Source of the DNA: an uncultured Clostridia bacterium
GTDB taxonomy: Bacteria > Bacillota > Clostridia > Christensenellales > Borkfalkiaceae
NCBI GenBank assembly: GCA_934272745.1
Contig: CAKQSI010000021.1
Location: 1 to 35,040 of the forward strand
Reading direction: 5' to 3'
Length of the DNA: 35,040 nucleotides
The translations under genes were made by a program, and so were the position numbers. Positions 6,884-14,615 of the stretch are shown here, in pieces (within the stretch, counting starts at the first letter, position 1; each line of letters begins with the position of its first letter). Under the pieces are notes generated by a model. It made no database searches. It saw nothing but the letters and a program-made list of their open reading frames with translations, and had not been told where the DNA came from.

Positions 6884-8878
6884 ATGCGACTCAGACGAAA
6901 AAAACATCTGGAAGACCGCGTCAGCGCGTCTTCCGCCTTTTTAATCAACCGAAAAACGAACGGCGTTTGCGTGCGGAACGGCAGCGTAAGCGACGACTTT
7001 GATCCGGCGTTTTTGGATAAGGACGGGTTTCTGGACTTTTGCGCGATCTTCGGCAACGACAATCCGGTGTTTCTTGAGATCGGCTGCGGCAAGGGCGCGT
7101 TTTCGCTTGCCTATGCCGAAAAATATCCGCAGCGCAACCTGCTGGCGGTGGAAAAAATCACCAACGTTCTGGTGGCGGCTCTCGAGAATGCGGAAAAAAG
7201 ACGGGCGCAGGGCATAGCGTTGCAAAATCTTCGCTACTATGACGGCGGGGCGGAATTTCTGGCGCAAAAGATCAAAAAGGGGAGTATCGGCGGAATTTTG
7301 CTGAATTTTTCCTGTCCCTATCCGAAAAACACCTACGAAAATCGCCGTCTGACTTCGCCGCGCTTTTTGGAAATTTACCAGAACGTTCTCGAAAACGGGG
7401 GCACGGTGGAGCAAAAAACGGACAATCGTCCTTTTTTCGACTACTCTTTGCGGCAGTTTGCGGCAAAGGGGTTTGAACCGATTTCGGTCAACTTTGACCT
7501 TTACGCTTCTCTCCCGCAAGACAACGTCGAAACCGAATACGAGCGCGTCAAGCGGCTGAGTTATCCCATTTGCCGCACGGTGCAGCGCTCCCCCGGGGCG
7601 GCCAATGCGGCGGAAAAGTGCCGGGCGTATATCGCGCAGCATTTGCCGCACACCGTGCGCGCTCCGCACGGAGTTTTGCCAAAACCTTTTACCGTTCCGT
7701 GCGAAAGCGGCGGTTTCAACAATTTTTATTACTGGGACACCTATTTTACGAACCTTGCGCTGTATTCTACGGGAAACGCCGCGCAGGCGAAAAACAATCT
7801 GGACGATTTTGCGGCGGAAATCCGGCAGTTTGGGTTTATCCCCAACGCCGATCACCTGATGGGCCGCAGTCAGCCCCCGCTGTTTGCGCGCGCGGTGTAC
7901 GATTATTATCTCGTAACGCGCGATAAGCGCGCCGTGGCGGAACTTTTCCCCGCCCTGAAGCAGGAACTGGCATTTTGGGAAAACCGCAGAAAGCCTTCCG
8001 GCTGCTACGGCTGGGGCGGCGGAAACGAAGGGGAGGAATTGCTTGCGTTCAACGCCTACGTTTGCGACCGTCTGCACGTAAAACAGGCGGGGAGTGTATC
8101 GGAAAAGTACGCGCAAGCCAAGGGATTTATGGCGATTGCGGAAAGCGGCTGGGACTTTAATTACCGTTTCGGCAAGGACTTCCGCGGGGCGGATTTTGCC
8201 GCGGCCGATCTCACTTCGCTGCTATATGACGCGTATAAAAAGGCGGCTTTTTTAGCAAAAGAAACGGGCGGCGAGGCGTATGCCGCGTTTGCGGAAGAAA
8301 AGGCGGAAAAGATCCGCGCCGCGCTGGCTTTGCTTCTTTCCCCGGACGGGGTATATCTGGATCGGGACGAAAAAACAGGACGATTTTCCGATCTTTTCAC
8401 GGCGGCGAGTCTGTATCCGTACGCGTTCGGCGCGGCGGAAGCGGAGCCGGGAAAGGTGTTCAGACTGCTCGATCGGCTGTTGCAGCCTGCCGGCATTTCC
8501 GTGGGCGAACCGCGGGAAGCGAACGACTATCTGCAATGGGATTTCCCCATGATGTGGGCGCCGACGACGTATTTCCTTTATCTTGCCGCAAAAAATACCG
8601 AAAATTACCAGAAAGCGGCGGAAATTTCCAACAAATATCGCACCACGGTGGAAAATTGTTTTGTCGCCACCGGGCAGCTTTGGGAAAAATACGACGCCGT
8701 GACCGGGCTTCCCGGGGGCGGGGTGGAATACGACACGCCGCCCATGCTGGGCTGGACGGCGGGGGTCTATCTTTGGCTTGCGGAAGACGCGGAAAACCTC
8801 AAAACCGCCGCGCGGGAATGGCGCAAAAACCGTACTGCGGAGCGCCGCGCCCGGCAAGAAGCGGAGAAAGCGAGATAA
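6884..8878 (+). CDS. fusion of TrmB-like tRNA methyltransferase and trehalase-family (GH37) glycosidase
   Basis: This 664-residue protein starts at ATG 6884 (AAAAGGAG at 6872-6879). Residues 1-231 match tRNA (guanine-N7)-methyltransferase: SAM loop FLEIGCGKG (63-71), RRLTS (154-158), KTDN (178-181) and terminal TEYERVKR. The usual DPWPK motif reads CPYPK (144-148), so a conserved Asp is Cys and activity is uncertain. Residues about 240-650 match GH37 trehalase: YYWDTYF (282-288), GFIPN (317-321), RSQPP (328-332), SGWDF with the presumed acid Asp424, the signature QWDFPMMWAP (551-560), EKYD with the presumed base Glu601, and GGGVEY. The first trehalase signature, PGGRF, is altered and lacks its Arg, so the sugar cleaved may not be trehalose. 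No signal peptide or internal stop is seen. The two activities have no known link. Confidence 0.9.
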   Translation: MRLRRKKHLEDRVSASSAFLINRKTNGVCVRNGSVSDDFDPAFLDKDGFLDFCAIFGNDNPVFLEIGCGKGAFSLAYAEKYPQRNLLAVEKITNVLVAALENAEKRRAQGIALQNLRYYDGGAEFLAQKIKKGSIGGILLNFSCPYPKNTYENRRLTSPRFLEIYQNVLENGGTVEQKTDNRPFFDYSLRQFAAKGFEPISVNFDLYASLPQDNVETEYERVKRLSYPICRTVQRSPGAANAAEKCRAYIAQHLPHTVRAPHGVLPKPFTVPCESGGFNNFYYWDTYFTNLALYSTGNAAQAKNNLDDFAAEIRQFGFIPNADHLMGRSQPPLFARAVYDYYLVTRDKRAVAELFPALKQELAFWENRRKPSGCYGWGGGNEGEELLAFNAYVCDRLHVKQAGSVSEKYAQAKGFMAIAESGWDFNYRFGKDFRGADFAAADLTSLLYDAYKKAAFLAKETGGEAYAAFAEEKAEKIRAALALLLSPDGVYLDRDEKTGRFSDLFTAASLYPYAFGAAEAEPGKVFRLLDRLLQPAGISVGEPREANDYLQWDFPMMWAPTTYFLYLAAKNTENYQKAAEISNKYRTTVENCFVATGQLWEKYDAVTGLPGGGVEYDTPPMLGWTAGVYLWLAEDAENLKTAAREWRKNRTAERRARQEAEKAR

Positions 8879-8896
8879 GTGCCCGCTCGTGTATTG

Positions 8897-9062
8897 AACT
8901 TTGCGCCCGCTTGGGCGGTAGATATTTGCATTTAATTTGTTTTGATAAGCCGTACGCGCTGCGCCCCGTGGAGAGCGCGGAAAAAGAAGAATAAACTTTG
9001 CGCCCGCTTGGGCGGTAGATATTTGCGTTTAATTTGTTTTGATAAGCCGTACGCGCTGCGCC
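8897..9062. repeat. 69-bp direct repeat, two copies 97 bp apart
   Basis: Copies at 8897-8965 and 8994-9062 differ at one base. Each begins with a small hairpin (CGCCC-GCTT-GGGCG) followed by an AT-rich stretch. The 28 bases between them are not repeated. There is no coding frame or U tract. The repeat lies directly after the fusion gene and is followed by two terminator-like hairpins. Confidence 0.9.
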
Positions 9063-9097
9063 TGCTTGGGTAAAATAGAAAACGAAATAAATAAAAG

Positions 9098-9141
9098 GTG
9101 CCGGATTTTGCTGAGCGTGCAGCGTTTTCCGGCACTATTAT
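9098..9141 (+). terminator. terminator-like hairpin
   Basis: GTGCCGGA (9098-9105) pairs with TCCGGCAC (9128-9135), with an inner GCTG/CAGC stem, followed by TATTATT. The U tract is interrupted, so efficiency is doubtful. Confidence 0.5.
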
Positions 9142-9160
9142 TATGAAATATATAAATTTG

Positions 9161-9192
9161 CGGCAGCCTTCCTTTCGGCGGGCTGCCGTTTT
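9161..9192 (+). terminator. intrinsic terminator
   Basis: CGGCAGCC (9161-9168) pairs with GGCTGCCG (9181-9188) and is followed by TTTT. This is the best candidate for ending the DUF896 and fusion-gene transcript. A degenerate look-alike (GCGCCTTTCGGCGG then CCTTTTTATG) lies about 55 bp further on. Confidence 0.75.
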
Positions 9193-9469
9193 ATGTTAAA
9201 ATATAAAAATCCCGTTTTAATTTCCCGCGCGCCTTTCGGCGGTTGCCTTTTTATGTGGCTGAATACACAAAAATTCCGCCTTGGATTTCCTTCGCGCTTT
9301 CCGGACGGCCTTTTGTGCCTTTGGATCATTGAGGCGTGGTTTGGCGCTGCAGGCGCAAAAAGCGGTTTTGCAAATCGTTGCAACATAAGCCGGCGTTACG
9401 AAAACAACCGGTATTCTTGTAAAAAGGGCGAAATCTATACCGTAAACCCGGCTGCATTGCAATAGCCGT
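9193..9469. other. spacer between convergent genes
   Basis: A plus-strand frame (9193-9465) and a minus-strand frame exist but lack ribosome binding sites, and I do not believe either. No clear terminator for the minus-strand gene was found near 9470. Confidence 0.4.
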
Positions 9470-10720
9470 TCATACCGTAAACAGCCGTTCCGGCTTTTGG
9501 GTTTCCGGGTCAAAGCAAAGCAAAAAATAGCCGTCGTAACCCGGGGACGGAACGGGGAGATAGGCGCAAAATTCGCTGAGATCCTCGGGCGGGCGGTCGC
9601 CGTCCCTTGCGGGCGTGCCGTAACAAAGCAGGCGGACGCTTGCAAGCGGCAGAACCTCTAAATCTTCCTTTTTTAAAGTGGAACGCGTGGCGATGATACC
9701 GGCAATCGCCGGCTTTCCGCTTTCCGAAAACCGCACGAAAAGGGCGGACGGAACCGCGCGCGTCAGCGGAAACTCTTCCGGGTTCTGTCTTAAAAGGGCG
9801 TATAATTCGGGCTGCGCCGCGGAAAAAAGAACGGGTTGCGGCGGGACGGTTTCGTCCGCGGGAAGAAGTTCTTTTGCCGCGTCGTCCTTGGCTTCGGTCT
9901 GCTCTTGCCGCAGGACGTCTTCAGGGGAAAGAACGGGTGCGTTATCTCCCGCAAACGCTGCTTCTCTTGCGGGCGGCACCTCCGCATTCTCGCCGGAAAC
10001 ATCTCCGAAAAAAGGCATCGCAACCGTTGCGGTGTTTGAATTCGATACATTGTTATTGTAATTTTGTGGGTATCCGCCCTTTGCGCTTGCCGTGGTTCCG
10101 GCTTGCCCGGCAGGGGGAAAACCGGCTATTTCCGTGTGGGACTTGCTCCCTGCGCAAGATACAGCATCTGCATTTTTTTCGCCTGATAAAGGCGGGTCTT
10201 TCTGCGCTTTTGCATCGTGCGCTGCAAGGTCAGCGTTTTCATTTTCATCAGTTTTAAGTGGGTTTGCTGCATAAGGCTCCTTCAGATAATAATTTTCGGT
10301 GGCGATGGCTTCGTCCTCGTAAGAGGTCGGGGAAGGGTTTTGCCGGGCGGGGCGAAGCGCTTCTTTTTTCAGGTTTTCAAAGGAAAAGGAGGCTTTGCCG
10401 GCGCTGCCGCAGGCGATAAAAACCGTGCGGTTTTCTGCGGTAAAATACAGCGCGGCAGAAAGCCCTTCCTCCATAAAAACATCGTTCGGCAGTCGCGTTT
10501 CCCGCAAGGGGAAAGGGAGGGCAAGCGGTTTTTTTCCTGCAAGAATCAGCCGGTAGCTTCCTTCCGAAAGGGGGGCGAGGTTGGTGACGGAGGGTTTGAC
10601 GGTGGTTTCCCCGCCCAGTTTTTCCACGGTCAGCCCAAGGCGAAGGGGTGCACCGTCGGTGGTGAACCCCGGCGTTTTTTCGCTGAAAAGCAGAATGCGT
10701 TTCAAATAATATCCGTTCAT
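9470..10720 (-). CDS. unrecognised two-domain protein with a long disordered linker
   Basis: This 416-residue protein starts at ATG 10720, directly after a strong AAGGAGGAG; the longer frame upstream is not used. I do not recognise the family. Residues 1 to about 115 look like a compact beta-rich domain (MNGYYLKRILLFSEK, SYRLILAGKKPLALPFPLRE, LYFTAENRTVFIAC). Residues about 120-290 are low in complexity, rich in Ala, Glu, Asp, Pro and Asn, and probably disordered. The last roughly 120 residues form a second ordered part (LYALLRQNPEEFPL, ALFVRFSESGKPAIAGII, and the end GYFLLCFDPETQKPERLF). No signal peptide or membrane segment is seen. It stands alone, convergent with the fusion gene and divergent from the nuclease-like gene. 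Confidence 0.8.
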   Translation of the reverse strand: MNGYYLKRILLFSEKTPGFTTDGAPLRLGLTVEKLGGETTVKPSVTNLAPLSEGSYRLILAGKKPLALPFPLRETRLPNDVFMEEGLSAALYFTAENRTVFIACGSAGKASFSFENLKKEALRPARQNPSPTSYEDEAIATENYYLKEPYAANPLKTDENENADLAAHDAKAQKDPPLSGEKNADAVSCAGSKSHTEIAGFPPAGQAGTTASAKGGYPQNYNNNVSNSNTATVAMPFFGDVSGENAEVPPAREAAFAGDNAPVLSPEDVLRQEQTEAKDDAAKELLPADETVPPQPVLFSAAQPELYALLRQNPEEFPLTRAVPSALFVRFSESGKPAIAGIIATRSTLKKEDLEVLPLASVRLLCYGTPARDGDRPPEDLSEFCAYLPVPSPGYDGYFLLCFDPETQKPERLFTV

Positions 10721-11041
10721 TTTCTCCTCCTTATCGGGTGCGGCAGACGGGTGACGGGCTGCGGCGCGAATTTCCGAAAATGCGCCGACGCCTGACTTTT
10801 CGGCTTTGGGCGACGCTTGACCTTTGCGGGTTTTGCGGCGCCGGAAATAGTGCCGGCGCGCGGCGTTTCGGTGCAAAAAGCCGGTCTCCGTCCTTTTATT
10901 GTATCAGAAAGGTTCCCGAAACATTCCGGATAAAAGAAAGAATCCTGCCGCATTTCGTCGGATTTTTCGCGGAAAACAAAACTATTGCGGGCGTGGCGGC
11001 GTTTTGTGCCGGCGGCGAGGCTGCCTCCCGGCGGAAGGCGG
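10721..11041. other. divergent intergenic region
   Basis: On the minus strand a possible extended -10 (TGATACAAT; the TACAAT hexamer is the complement of 10898-10903) lies about 180 nt upstream of the gene starting at 10720, without a good -35. A small hairpin GCGCCGG/CCGGCGC sits at 10838-10859. Open frames in this region on both strands lack ribosome binding sites. Confidence 0.45.
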
Positions 11042-11255
11042 GAAGGCTGCGCTGCCCAAAGGAAGGCTGCGTTGCCCAAAAGTAGGCAGTGCCTTCCAGC
11101 GGGGCTGCGCTGTCCAAAGAAAGGCAACACTGTCTAAAAGCAGGCAGCGCTTCCAAAGAAGGTTGTACTGTCCAAAGGGGCGCTACACGAAGAAAGGCTG
11201 CACCGTCCAAAGGAGGCAGTACGGCACAGCAAGAAGGCTGCGCTGCCCGGGAGAA
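11042..11255. repeat. degenerate minisatellite of about 20-bp units
   Basis: About ten or eleven imperfect tandem copies of a 19-22-bp unit related to AAGGCTGCGCTGCCCAAAGG run through this stretch. The clearest copies are the first two (11042-11083) and the last. Spacing varies, so any open frame is not preserved between copies. The array ends about 15 bp before the promoter of the nuclease-like gene. Confidence 0.8.
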
Positions 11256-11269
11256 AAGGCGGTTTCGTA

Positions 11270-11303
11270 TTGACAACGCTGCGGTTTTGTGCTATAGTTG
11301 TCA
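11270..11303 (+). promoter_or_regulatory. promoter overlapped by an inverted repeat
   Basis: TTGACA (11270-11275) and TATAGT (11293-11298) are 17 nt apart. A 7-bp inverted repeat, TGACAAC (11271-11277) with GTTGTCA (11297-11303), overlaps both the -35 and the start region, which is a suitable arrangement for a repressor. The leader is only about 30 nt. Confidence 0.8.
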
Positions 11304-11333
11304 TCGGTATTTTATTTGGCGGAGGAGAAAAAA

Positions 11334-12320
11334 TTGGAAAAGAAGACTTGCGTGATTTGCGGAAAGTACAGCGGGAAGTATCCTCTTTGCTTTGAACATA
11401 TGCAGATGAAAAATGCGGGGAAGGTCGTAAAGTGTTCTTCTTGCGGAAAATGGCATTATAGCGACATGCCTTGCGATTGCCAGAAAAAGAGTGAGGGGCA
11501 GGAAGAAAAAGAGGACAAATACGCCGGTTTGCCTACGAAGGGGTATGAAAAGTGCCTTTCCTGCGGGGCAGAAACGAACGGATATGCTTTTTGTCATAAT
11601 TGCTGGAAAAAATACACGCGTGAGGAAATGCTTGCAATTCTGAAAAAAGAAACCAAAGAAGATTCCCGAGTGCAGGCGGCAGAGGGGGAGCCTTGCCGCG
11701 CCGAACGAAATGAACTGCACGGCGCCGGGGACGGCAAGAGGGAAGAAGAATTCCGGACGGAAAACACGCAGATTGTGATCGATAGCGGAAATCGTTCCAA
11801 ATGCATTACTTGTGGGAAAAAGACGGACGGTTTGTTGTTTTGTCCGTTCTGCTACCAGAAGTATAAAAATAAAGAGTTGCTGTTTAAAATCACGAATTGC
11901 ACCAACGTGGAACTTTTGGACGATTCTTACGAGGGCAGATATACCTGTAAGGACGGGCACGTAGTAAAAAGCAAATCTGAACGGGATATCGACAATTATT
12001 TGTTTGAACACGGAATTTCGCACGCCTACGAAAAAGAGTTGCCTTATGGTGCGACGGAAAAGGAAATTCTTCATCCAGACTTCTTTTTACCGAATTATCT
12101 GGGCAAGAATAAGCACGTTTATCTGGAACATTGGGGTTATAACGAAAATAATCTACAGTATACGAAGACGAAAAAATTCAAGATGCCGATTTACAGAGAT
12201 TTGGGCGTGACCCTTATTTGTACTTACGAAAAGTCCGATTCCGGGAAAATCGACTCGGTTCTCGACCGTAAACTGAACGAAAAATTTATCAAAGAAAATC
12301 AGATCAATTACGAAGAGTGA
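11334..12320 (+). CDS. zinc-ribbon protein with C-terminal PD-(D/E)XK nuclease-like domain
   Basis: This 328-residue protein starts at TTG 11334, six bases after GGAGGAG (11321-11327). The N-terminal half holds four probable zinc-binding units: CVICG with C19/H22, CSSCG with CDC, CLSCG with CHNC, and CITCG with CPFC (the last near 157-173). A charged linker (about 105-145) separates the third and fourth. The C-terminal domain (about 205-300) has the order expected of a PD-(D/E)XK endonuclease: Glu216 in KSERDIDNYL, Asp249 in HPDF, Glu265 in VYLEHWG, and Lys280/Lys281. Similar domains occur in UvrD-like helicases and in defence or repair nucleases. DNA or RNA cleavage is inferred; the target is unknown. 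It is a single gene with its own regulated-looking promoter and terminators. Confidence 0.8.
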   Translation: MEKKTCVICGKYSGKYPLCFEHMQMKNAGKVVKCSSCGKWHYSDMPCDCQKKSEGQEEKEDKYAGLPTKGYEKCLSCGAETNGYAFCHNCWKKYTREEMLAILKKETKEDSRVQAAEGEPCRAERNELHGAGDGKREEEFRTENTQIVIDSGNRSKCITCGKKTDGLLFCPFCYQKYKNKELLFKITNCTNVELLDDSYEGRYTCKDGHVVKSKSERDIDNYLFEHGISHAYEKELPYGATEKEILHPDFFLPNYLGKNKHVYLEHWGYNENNLQYTKTKKFKMPIYRDLGVTLICTYEKSDSGKIDSVLDRKLNEKFIKENQINYEE

Positions 12321-12367
12321 TTTGCGGCGTGACTTTTATAAGTCGCAGTAAGTTTAACAAAATGCAC

Positions 12368-12410
12368 TTGCCGGGCGAAAGGGAAAATTTCCGCATGCCC
12401 GGCAATTTTT
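12368..12410 (+). terminator. intrinsic terminator after the nuclease-like gene
   Basis: TTGCCGGGC (12368-12376) pairs with GCCCGGCAA (12397-12405), followed by TTTTT (12406-12410). The loop contains a further GGGAAA/TTTCC pairing. Confidence 0.88.
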
Positions 12411-12425
12411 ACGCTTTGCCGTTGG

Positions 12426-12458
12426 GAAGGGGTTCGGGAAACGGGACCTTCTTTTTTT
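12426..12458 (+). terminator. possible second terminator
   Basis: GAAGG (12426-12430) pairs with CCTTC (12447-12451), extended imperfectly inward, and is followed by seven T residues. It sits 16 bp after the first terminator and may be a back-up. Confidence 0.5.
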
Positions 12459-12606
12459 GGGGAAGGCGGGGTCGCCGGTTCGTAGTTTCTTCGTCTTGAA
12501 AATGGAAAAAATAAAAACGTTATGCGTTATCCCGGAAGCGCGGCTTGATTTTCCCCGCATAAATCCCCGCAAAACGGTACGGTTTTTGCAGATTTTTTTG
12601 AAACGC

Positions 12607-12635
12607 TTTACATTTTGCCGCGCGTGTGATATGAT
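12607..12635 (+). promoter_or_regulatory. promoter of the SPFH gene
   Basis: TTTACA (12607-12612) and an extended -10 TGATATGAT (hexamer 12630-12635) are 17 nt apart. The leader of about 180 nt holds a perfect 12-bp palindrome AAAGTCGACTTT (12666-12677) and a hairpin AAAGCC/GGCTTT (12715-12736). The rest of the 12459-12822 stretch shows no gene. Confidence 0.8.
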
Positions 12636-12822
12636 ATGTGCGTACCGAATACAATAATTTTGGTCAAAGTCGACTTTTGCGACGTAAATAAGTCCGCGTT
12701 TACCACCGGCAGACAAAGCCCTTTTTCGGCGGCTTTCCTGGGGAGTCGAAAAAGCGCGGGCATCAAAAAACGCAAACGTCAAAAAATCGGTTCTATCAGT
12801 AATTCAAAAGGAGAAAATAACC

Positions 12823-13935
12823 ATGGCACTGTTTCTGAAACTCGTTGAATGGAAAGACGATTCCAAAGACACGTTAGTCTATCGCTATCCGGTGGACGGC
12901 AAACAGATCAATAACAAGAGCCGCCTGACCGTAAGAGAGTCGCAGGCTGCGGTGTTCGTTCATAAAGGCGAAATCGCCGACGTGTTCCTGCCCGGTCAGT
13001 ACGATTTAAAGACCGAAATCCTCCCCATTTTAAGCAGACTTGCGGGGTGGAAATACGGCTTCCAGACGCCGATCACGGTAGACATCTATTTTGTCAACAC
13101 CCGTCAGTTTACCAACATTCGCTGGGGCACGCAGAACCCCATTTTAATGCGCGATCCCGAATTCGGCAGCATCCGCGTGCGCGGCTACGGCGCGTTCGCG
13201 TTCCGCGTTAAGGATCCCGGCGTATTTTTGAAAGAACTGTTCGGCACCGCGGCTTCGTACAAAACCGACGACATTGCCGATTATCTTAAGACCATCGTGC
13301 TTTCCGGTATTACCGACGCCATCGGCGAAAGTAAGATTTCCGCGCTCGACCTCGCGGGGAACACGCTGGAATTCAACGAAATTTCCAAGTCCAAAGTGCA
13401 GGAAAAATTCGAGGAAATGGGTCTTTCCCTCGTCAACCTGTTCATCGAAAATATGTCCGTTCCGGCGGAAGTCGAGAAGGCGTTCGACGAACGCAGCAAA
13501 CTGGGCATTCTGGGCGACAAGACGGACGTTATGATGAAGATTTCCGCTGCCGAAGCGATGAAGTCCGCCGCCGCCAATCCCGGTATGGGCGGCGCGATGA
13601 TGGGCGCCGGCGTCGGCATGGGCGCGGGGCTCAATATGGGCGCCGTGATGGCGGAAGCGATGAAGCCCTCCGCCGCCCCCGCAAAGGAAGAAGGGGGTGC
13701 GGTCTGCCCCTCCTGCGGACATAAAGTCAAAGCGGGAGCGAAATTCTGTCCCGAATGCGGCAAGTCCATGCAGCAACCCAAAGCGGCGTGTCCGTTCTGC
13801 GGCGCGCAGGTTTCCGCAAACGCGAAATTCTGCCCCGAATGCGGGAAAAAGTTGGGAGAAGCCGCTTGCCCCAAGTGCGGCGCGAAAGTCAAAGCGGGTG
13901 CGAAATTCTGCCCCGAATGCGGCGAAAAACTGTAA
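12823..13935 (+). CDS. SPFH-domain protein with three C-terminal zinc ribbons (YdjI-like)
   Basis: This 370-residue protein starts at ATG 12823 after AAAGGAG. Residues 1 to about 240 form an SPFH/band-7 domain of the virion-core-like type (VEWKDDSKDTLVYRYP, QAAVFVHKGEIADVFLPGQY, GSIRVRGYGAFAFRV). A Gly/Met/Ala-rich hinge (about 250-285) follows, then three zinc-ribbon repeats, each with CPxCG and KFCPECG. The Bacillus homologue YdjI lies in an operon with pspA and localises to membranes under envelope stress; no PspA gene is visible here. A zinc-ribbon membrane protein resembling YdjG lies 1.25 kb downstream (15190), so a shared membrane-stress role is inferred. No transmembrane segment is evident, so membrane contact would be peripheral. 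Confidence 0.9.
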   Translation: MALFLKLVEWKDDSKDTLVYRYPVDGKQINNKSRLTVRESQAAVFVHKGEIADVFLPGQYDLKTEILPILSRLAGWKYGFQTPITVDIYFVNTRQFTNIRWGTQNPILMRDPEFGSIRVRGYGAFAFRVKDPGVFLKELFGTAASYKTDDIADYLKTIVLSGITDAIGESKISALDLAGNTLEFNEISKSKVQEKFEEMGLSLVNLFIENMSVPAEVEKAFDERSKLGILGDKTDVMMKISAAEAMKSAAANPGMGGAMMGAGVGMGAGLNMGAVMAEAMKPSAAPAKEEGGAVCPSCGHKVKAGAKFCPECGKSMQQPKAACPFCGAQVSANAKFCPECGKKLGEAACPKCGAKVKAGAKFCPECGEKL

Positions 13936-13966
13936 TAAGTTCGACGTGCGGCAAAACCCGTAATTA

Positions 13967-14040
13967 AAACCGGTTTGATGCTGCCGGGCGGATAAAACCG
14001 GAGCAAATGAAACCGGTTTGATGATGCCGGGCAGATAAAA
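13967..14040. repeat. 31-bp direct repeat, two copies
   Basis: Copies at 13967-13997 and 14010-14040 share AAACCGGTTTGATG then TGCCGGGC and GATAAAA, with two mismatches and a 43-bp period. CCGGTTT (13970-13976) can also pair with AAACCGG (13995-14001). Confidence 0.85.
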
Positions 14041-14417
14041 AACGGCGGGACGTGGGGAAGTGTGGCTTTCCCGCGCCTGCCGAATAGGCTTCCTGATTTT
14101 TTGGCGCCTGCCGGAAGCGGACTTTCCGATTTTTCGGACGCGCTGCCGGGAAACGATATGATATCATCGTACGGAAACGGACGAATACGGACAGGATTTC
14201 CGCTTTTGCGGGGAAAGTAGTTTTTTGTTTTCCTCGCCGGCTAAAAATAATTTTTCGGGATAGGGGCAAAGTCCTTTTGCTACGCTCGTTTTGCCGGCGG
14301 CTGTCCGGTGGGGCTACGGGCTTTTGCTTGGGCGGATTGCGGGTTTACCCGGCATATTTTGGACAAAAACAGGACAAGATAAAGACAAAGGGCGCACTGC
14401 CCGAAGGAGTAAATATT
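14041..14417. other. non-coding region upstream of the DUF1858 gene
   Basis: A hairpin GGGGAAG-TGTGG-CTTTCCC lies near 14055-14073 and a repeated GCGCCTGCCG occurs twice near 14075-14115. A TATGAT (about 14157-14162) inside a 10-bp palindrome ATGATATCAT has no good -35. If it is the promoter, the leader is about 250 nt. Confidence 0.4.
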
Positions 14418-14615
14418 ATGAAAATTACTGCAGATACCACGATTATGGAAGCGGTTCAGAAGAATCCCGACGCCGGCGAAATTCTGATGAATTTCGGCAT
14501 GCATTGCTTAGGCTGCGCGATGGCGCACGGTGAAACGGTGGGCGAAGCCGCCGAAGTCCACGGCATCGATCTCGACGCGATGCTGACCGCGCTGAACGAG
14601 GGAATGGAAGACTAA
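14418..14615 (+). CDS. DUF1858 domain protein
   Basis: This 65-residue protein starts at ATG 14418 after GAAGGAG; the frame continues upstream without a ribosome binding site. It is a stand-alone DUF1858 domain: the opening ITADTTIMEAVQKNPDAGEIL and the conserved Cys motif MHCLGCAMAHGETVGEAA are typical. The same domain is fused in ScdA/RIC-like iron-sulfur repair proteins and in hybrid-cluster-associated proteins, where the CxxC pair may bind metal or sense redox. The role alone is unknown, though a redox or iron-sulfur link is plausible. No neighbour obviously shares its pathway. Confidence 0.93.
   Translation: MKITADTTIMEAVQKNPDAGEILMNFGMHCLGCAMAHGETVGEAAEVHGIDLDAMLTALNEGMED

Noticed and set aside
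10899..11276. Cys/Arg-rich plus-strand frame and minus-strand frame across the minisatellite
   Set aside because: Repeat units vary in length, so the frame is not maintained, and no start signals exist.
12598..12612. Second cre-like site overlapping the SPFH promoter -35
   Set aside because: It has two mismatches at conserved positions and overlaps a normal -35, so resemblance is probably chance.
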